DNA of 64,000 nucleotides, taken from assembly GCA_028873865.1 (NCBI GenBank), contig JAPPNI010000041.1, positions 59,502 through 123,501 of the forward strand, written 5' to 3'. This document shows, one piece after another, positions 60,563 to 64,000 of the stretch. The notes under the pieces are model-generated. The model saw nothing but the letters and a program-made list of their open reading frames with translations. It ran no database searches and was not told where the DNA came from. A program made the translations under genes and the position numbers. Source of the stretch: Chloroflexota bacterium. GTDB lineage: Bacteria; Chloroflexota; Dehalococcoidia; Bin125. Position 1 is the first letter of the stretch, and every line of letters starts with the position of its first letter.

Positions 60563-60739
60563 ATGCCCCGACTCAGAGTCCACTACGCCTGCGACCGCTG
60601 CGGGCACACGTCCAGGGCCGAGTTCTTCGACTACCGCTACCACGAGACCGAGGTCGTCCGCGCTCCCTGCGACGGCTGCTGCTACATGACCGAGCACACG
60701 CCTCAGAGCGCCGAGCGGATCACGGACGACGACCGCTAG
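60563..60739 (+). CDS. 58-residue zinc-ribbon protein
   Basis: ATG 60563 is preceded by AGGAG. The product has Cys-x2-Cys (YACDRCGHT) and Cys-x2-Cys-Cys (APCDGCCYM) about 25 residues apart, a complete zinc ribbon. The end is acidic (ERITDDDR). Small stand-alone ribbons like this are common in phages and plasmids, as host-protein binders or regulators. A strong hairpin follows its stop. Confidence 0.6.
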   Translation: MPRLRVHYACDRCGHTSRAEFFDYRYHETEVVRAPCDGCCYMTEHTPQSAERITDDDR

Positions 60740-60766
60740 GCCAACCAACCCCAGAGCCAATCGAGC

Positions 60767-60799
60767 GAGCGGGCGAGGGCCACTGTCCCTCGCCCGCTC
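60767..60799 (+). terminator. 13-bp-stem hairpin
   Basis: GAGCGGGCGAGGG and CCCTCGCCCGCTC pair perfectly around a 7-base loop. It lies between two small genes; no T tract follows, so it may be an attenuator or RNA-stability element rather than a full terminator. Confidence 0.6.
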
Positions 60800-60822
60800 T
60801 CGTCAGATAAGGAGAACCTGAC

Positions 60823-61137
60823 ATGACCCAGACTACCCAGTGCGGCTTCTGCCGCGAGACCTACGAGGTCGGTGACCAGACCTACACACCCGAGGCCCTC
60901 GCCCTGCCGCTCAACCAGTGCTCGGCCTGCGCCCGCCGGGAGGCCCGAGGCTGCCGCGAGCGCGAGTACCCGATGTTCGACCCGCCGACTACCAACCGCG
61001 CAGCGGTTGAGCGGCAGGTGTTGGCCGAGAGCACGGTCCCGGACGGCCGCTACGTCGAGCGCTGGCCGCCCGACGACCGGGTCGAACTGGTCGCCTGGCA
61101 ACCCAGCGACCTGGTCTGGCTGGCGACCGATGCCTGA
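60823..61137 (+). CDS. 104-residue zinc-binding protein
   Basis: AAGGAG lies before the ATG. Cys-x2-Cys (CGFCRETYEVGDQTY) and Cys-x2-Cys (CSACARREARGC) about 23 residues apart form a zinc-ribbon-like site. The second half has mixed strands (ERWPPDDRVELVAWQPSDLVWLATD). No family is recognised. Its end overlaps the next small gene by 8 bp. Confidence 0.6.
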   Translation: MTQTTQCGFCRETYEVGDQTYTPEALALPLNQCSACARREARGCREREYPMFDPPTTNRAAVERQVLAESTVPDGRYVERWPPDDRVELVAWQPSDLVWLATDA

Positions 61138-61321
61138 ACCAGCTTCGGCACTGCCCGACTTCGACACCTACGTCACGGTCGGACAGGTGATCAGCATGCT
61201 GTTTGAGCTCGGCTGGCTCGACCTGGACGACTTCGCCGACCGCGACTTCGCCCGGCTTCTGACCGAGCGCCTCAGTGAGATCGCCCCCGAGCGACAGCTG
61301 ACGCTCGCACTCACGGCCTAG
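61130..61321 (+). CDS. 63-residue protein, unknown
   Basis: Starts at ATG 61130, inside the end of the previous gene, which suggests coupling. It is mostly helical and acidic (TVGQVISMLFELGWLDLDDF then LLTERLSEIAPERQLTLAL). No family is recognised. The composition is typical of a real small protein and no other frame competes. Confidence 0.5.
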   Translation: MPEPASALPDFDTYVTVGQVISMLFELGWLDLDDFADRDFARLLTERLSEIAPERQLTLALTA

Positions 61322-61378
61322 ACCAACCATCCGCCTGACCCACCGACCTTGTGGGTCGGGCTAGAGGGGAACCCGACC

Positions 61379-61576
61379 ATGGATCCATGGAGCAACGAAC
61401 AGGGCTGCGAGATCTTCTTCGAGGAACTCGTCGCCCCAGGCGAACACGGCAACAGGACCGCGGGCAGCACCTTCAGTTGGTGGTGCCGCAGCGATCTCAA
61501 CCGCCACGAGTACGAACGACTGGCCGACTGCGTCCAGGACGCGCAGGCCCACATTGAGGAGGAACCAACGCCATGA
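61379..61576 (+). CDS. 65-residue acidic protein coupled to helicase
   Basis: ATG 61379 follows AGAGGGGA and a GACCCAC/GTGGGTC hairpin at 61337-61357. The product is acidic, with WSNEQGCEIFFEELVAPGEH and a helical end (EYERLADCVQDAQAHIEEE). Its stop overlaps the helicase start as ATGA, so translation is coupled. The function is unknown. Confidence 0.6.
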   Translation: MDPWSNEQGCEIFFEELVAPGEHGNRTAGSTFSWWCRSDLNRHEYERLADCVQDAQAHIEEEPTP

Positions 61577-63930
61577 ACCTGTCCGAGTTCATCGACATCT
61601 ACCGCGAGGCGATCACCAAGCGGATCGTCCACAGCTACCCACCCCGCTACCGGCCTCAGGCCGACCACCGCCCGATGCCCCGACTGAAGCGCCGACCGAT
61701 GGGCGCCCAAGAGACCATCATCCGCGGCGCCGCCCTGAGCCTCACCGAGCAGCGCGGCACCACCGTGGTCGGCGAGATGGGCGTGGGCAAGACGTTCATC
61801 GCCATCGCCGCCGCCCAGCTGGCCGGCTTCAAGTGCGTGCTGGTGCTCTGCCCGCCCCATTTGGTCGGCAAGTGGCAGCGCGAGATCGAGGAGACGATCC
61901 CTCTGGTCCGCACCGGGATCGCCGACAGCATCAGCGACCTGGAGCAACTGCGGCGTCAGGAAGGCTCCGGCCCCCAGTACGTGGTCATGTCGCACTCGCG
62001 GGCCAAGCTCGGCCACCGCTTCCGCCCCGCCTACTGGATGCGCCGGCTCAAGGACGAGGACGGCCAGCCCGTCCGTGACGAGGAGACCTCGGAGTTCATC
62101 ATGACTCCGGCCTGCCCAGACTGCACCCAGCAGATCGTGGACGCGGAAGGCGTCCCCGTCACGCACCGGCAGCTGGACAAGAAGCGGCACCGCTGCCCCA
62201 GGTGCGGGACGCCGCTGTGGACAGCGGAGGCGCGTCCGGTCGAGGCCGAGACGCCCGGCCACAACGCCGGCCTCGTGGCCCGCCGCACGCCCGGCCAGGG
62301 ACCGCGCAAGTACCCGCTGGCCGACTACGTCAAGCAGCACATGCGCGGCTACTTCGATCTTCTGATCGTCGACGAGGTTCATGAGCACAAGGGGCGCGGC
62401 TCGGCCCAGGGCCTCTCGGCCGGCATCCTGGCCGATGCCTGCGGCAAGTCGCTGAGCCTGAGCGGAACGCTCATGGGAGGCTATGCCTCGACCCTCTTCC
62501 ACCTGCTCTATAGATTCTCACCCGAGATCCGCTCGGAGTTCGGCCGCTCGGACGAGCGCAAATGGGTCGAGCGCTACGGCTTCCTCGAACAACGAGTGCG
62601 CAACGACCGCGACGACGACCCGACCGAGGACGGTTCGGTCTCCCGCCGGCGCAGCTACCGAAAGCAGGAGAAGGAGCGGCCGGGCATGGCGCCAGCGGCG
62701 CTGTTCCACCTGATTGGCCATTCCTTGTTCCTCAGGCTCGCCGATGTCGCTTCGGAGCTGCCGCCCTACGAGGAGCAGATCCAGGTGGCCAGCATGGACA
62801 CCGAGGAGGGCATCCACGGCCTCTCGCAGGCCTCGGCCTACCGCATCCTCGCGACCGACCTCAAGCGGGCGCTGCTCAAAGCGATCGAGCGCGGCTCGCA
62901 GCGGCTGCTCTCGACCTACCTGCAGGCGCTCCTGGCCTATCCCGAGGGCTGCACCAGAGGCGAGTCCGTGTTCGATCCGGACACGGGCGACCTCATTGTC
63001 CAGCTGCCGCCGCTCGATGCCGAGCGCGTCTATCCCAAGGAGCAGCAGCTCATAGACCTGGTTGCCGCCGAACGCCTGGCCGGACGGCGGGTGCTGGTCT
63101 ACGCCACCCACACCGGGACGCGCGACATCACCGGGCGGCTGGAGACCCTGCTCACCCGGCACGGGTTCAAGACGGCGGTGATGAAGGCCGATAGGGTCCA
63201 GCCGAAGCAGCGCGAGGCCTGGGTCGCGAAGCGGGTCGAGGAGGGCATCGATGTGCTCATCTGCCACCCGCGCCTGGTCCAGACCGGGCTCGACCTGATC
63301 CAGTTCCCAACACTTTGTTGGTATGAAACGGACTACTCGGTCTACACCATGCGCCAGGCTTCGCGCCGCTCATGGCGGATCGGTCAGCACCGGCCGGTCA
63401 AGGTCGTGTTCATGGCCTATCGGAACACGCTCCAGGCCGACGCGCTCAAGCTGGTCGCGCAGAAGCTGCAGTCCTCCCTGGCGGTCGAGGGCGATCTGCC
63501 CGAGGACGGGCTGGCCGCCTACGGCGACACCGGCGACGACCTGATGATGGCCCTGGCCCGCAAGCTGGTCTCGGGCGAGACCGACGACGGGGAGGTCGAG
63601 GACATCTTCCGGCAAGCGCAGCAGGTGGCGGCCGAGGCGGACCACTTGCTGGTCGACGCCGACTGGGAGCGGATGGAGCCGGCAGCGGAGCCGCTGGTCC
63701 TTCCAGCTCCTTCGGACGCCGCCGACCAACCAGTGGTCGACCTGGTTCCCTGCGCAAGCCACCACGGCCAGGGCGAGCAGCAGACGCTGTTCAGCTGGGC
63801 CGAGTTCCTGGCCGACGGGCCCGACGAACCGAAGCCCCGCGGTCGCAGCACGCGACCTTCTGGTCCTTCGCTGTTCGACTGGGCGCTGGAACGCGAGCAG
63901 GAGGCAGGACTGGCCGCCGCCGGCGGCTGA
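61573..63930 (+). CDS. SF2 (SNF2-like) helicase with inserted zinc ribbon
   Basis: A 785-residue SF2 motor. Walker A is GEMGVGKT (Lys73), motif Ia CPPHLVGKW, motif II DEVH (Asp267), motif III SLSGTL, and motif VI QASRRSWRIGQHRPVKV, the SNF2 form. Between motifs Ia and II there is an insertion with Cys-x2-Cys (CPDCTQQ) and Cys-x2-Cys (CPRCGTPLW), a zinc ribbon at about 178-218. A Gln/acidic C-terminal tail (about 690-785) is probably disordered. The gene is coupled to the preceding acidic protein by ATGA. With the methyltransferase, primase and SSB it makes up the replication set of the element, although a defence role is also possible. Confidence 0.88.
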   Translation: MNLSEFIDIYREAITKRIVHSYPPRYRPQADHRPMPRLKRRPMGAQETIIRGAALSLTEQRGTTVVGEMGVGKTFIAIAAAQLAGFKCVLVLCPPHLVGKWQREIEETIPLVRTGIADSISDLEQLRRQEGSGPQYVVMSHSRAKLGHRFRPAYWMRRLKDEDGQPVRDEETSEFIMTPACPDCTQQIVDAEGVPVTHRQLDKKRHRCPRCGTPLWTAEARPVEAETPGHNAGLVARRTPGQGPRKYPLADYVKQHMRGYFDLLIVDEVHEHKGRGSAQGLSAGILADACGKSLSLSGTLMGGYASTLFHLLYRFSPEIRSEFGRSDERKWVERYGFLEQRVRNDRDDDPTEDGSVSRRRSYRKQEKERPGMAPAALFHLIGHSLFLRLADVASELPPYEEQIQVASMDTEEGIHGLSQASAYRILATDLKRALLKAIERGSQRLLSTYLQALLAYPEGCTRGESVFDPDTGDLIVQLPPLDAERVYPKEQQLIDLVAAERLAGRRVLVYATHTGTRDITGRLETLLTRHGFKTAVMKADRVQPKQREAWVAKRVEEGIDVLICHPRLVQTGLDLIQFPTLCWYETDYSVYTMRQASRRSWRIGQHRPVKVVFMAYRNTLQADALKLVAQKLQSSLAVEGDLPEDGLAAYGDTGDDLMMALARKLVSGETDDGEVEDIFRQAQQVAAEADHLLVDADWERMEPAAEPLVLPAPSDAADQPVVDLVPCASHHGQGEQQTLFSWAEFLADGPDEPKPRGRSTRPSGPSLFDWALEREQEAGLAAAGG

Positions 63931-63945
63931 GCGGACCGCGCCTAG

Positions 63946-63982
63946 GGAGGAGGTCATCGTCGCCTGGGCGATGACCTCCTCC
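63946..63982 (+). terminator. Rho-independent-like terminator after the helicase
   Basis: GGAGGAGGTCATCG and CGATGACCTCCTCC form a perfect 14-bp stem around a 9-base loop, followed by GGCCCTCTTT. It starts 15 bp after the helicase stop and probably ends the long rightward operon. Confidence 0.8.
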
Positions 63983-64000
63983 GGCCCTCTTTGTGCGGGC

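Overview
The window is GC-rich bacterial DNA, and most start codons follow a GAAAGGA/GGAG-type ribosome binding site. The gene mix suggests an uncultured, probably marine or host-associated Chloroflexota (SAR202/Dehalococcoidia-like) bacterium. The pointers are a DUF35 protein with an SCP-x-type thiolase, a two-subunit dimethylformamidase-like enzyme, a P450, a Rieske oxygenase, a giant cadherin-repeat secreted protein with WSDG propeller blades, and large serine recombinases ending in VLDFVQ. This placement is an inference from gene style; no rRNA or tRNA gene is present to test it.

Region 1 (1-28.7 kb) looks like chromosomal backbone. It holds an Anbu proteasome-like protease; a lipoprotein followed by an OmpR response regulator and histidine kinase; a DUF35/thiolase pair; a HAD-like protein; a dimethylformamidase small and large subunit pair; a Rieske oxygenase; and a P450 with a small partner. 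A roughly 3,200-residue secreted protein follows. It is divergent from a single-chain kinase/receiver/winged-helix regulator, with an 8-bp inverted repeat between them. An unrecognised protein and a SulP anion transporter close the region.

Region 2 (28.7-31.4 kb) is the border of the accessory DNA. A large serine recombinase gene overlaps a metallo-beta-lactamase-fold gene. A perfect 19-bp inverted repeat flanks that gene, and one copy lies inside the 3' end of the recombinase gene. This geometry would allow a DNA inversion that flips the hydrolase gene and changes the recombinase C-terminus.

Region 3 (31.4-52.1 kb) is accessory, defence-like DNA. It contains an unrecognised 576-residue protein, a one-chain type ISP-like restriction/methylation protein, a HigB/HigA-type toxin-antitoxin pair, a 1,768-residue exonuclease + RecQ + UvrD fusion, and a DUF4238 protein. 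It also has several decaying genes: a frameshifted HTH gene, a winged-helix gene cut by TAA, and a small zinc-site gene cut by TAG. Three paralogous 84-residue zinc-site genes occur here, two with a duplicated leader of about 350 bp that carries iteron-like and hairpin-forming sequence.

Region 4 (52.3-64 kb) is a compact plus-strand replication/recombination module of a plasmid, phage or integrative element. It encodes a CHC2/Toprim primase, a Rad52-type annealing protein, a Cas4-like Fe-S nuclease, SSB, a RadC/JAB protein, an N6-adenine methyltransferase, an SF2 helicase and many small zinc-ribbon or acidic proteins. Stable hairpins lie in many intergenic gaps, and a 14-bp-stem terminator follows the helicase. 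The recombinase at 29.7-31.3 kb may mark the left end of this element; no right end is visible.
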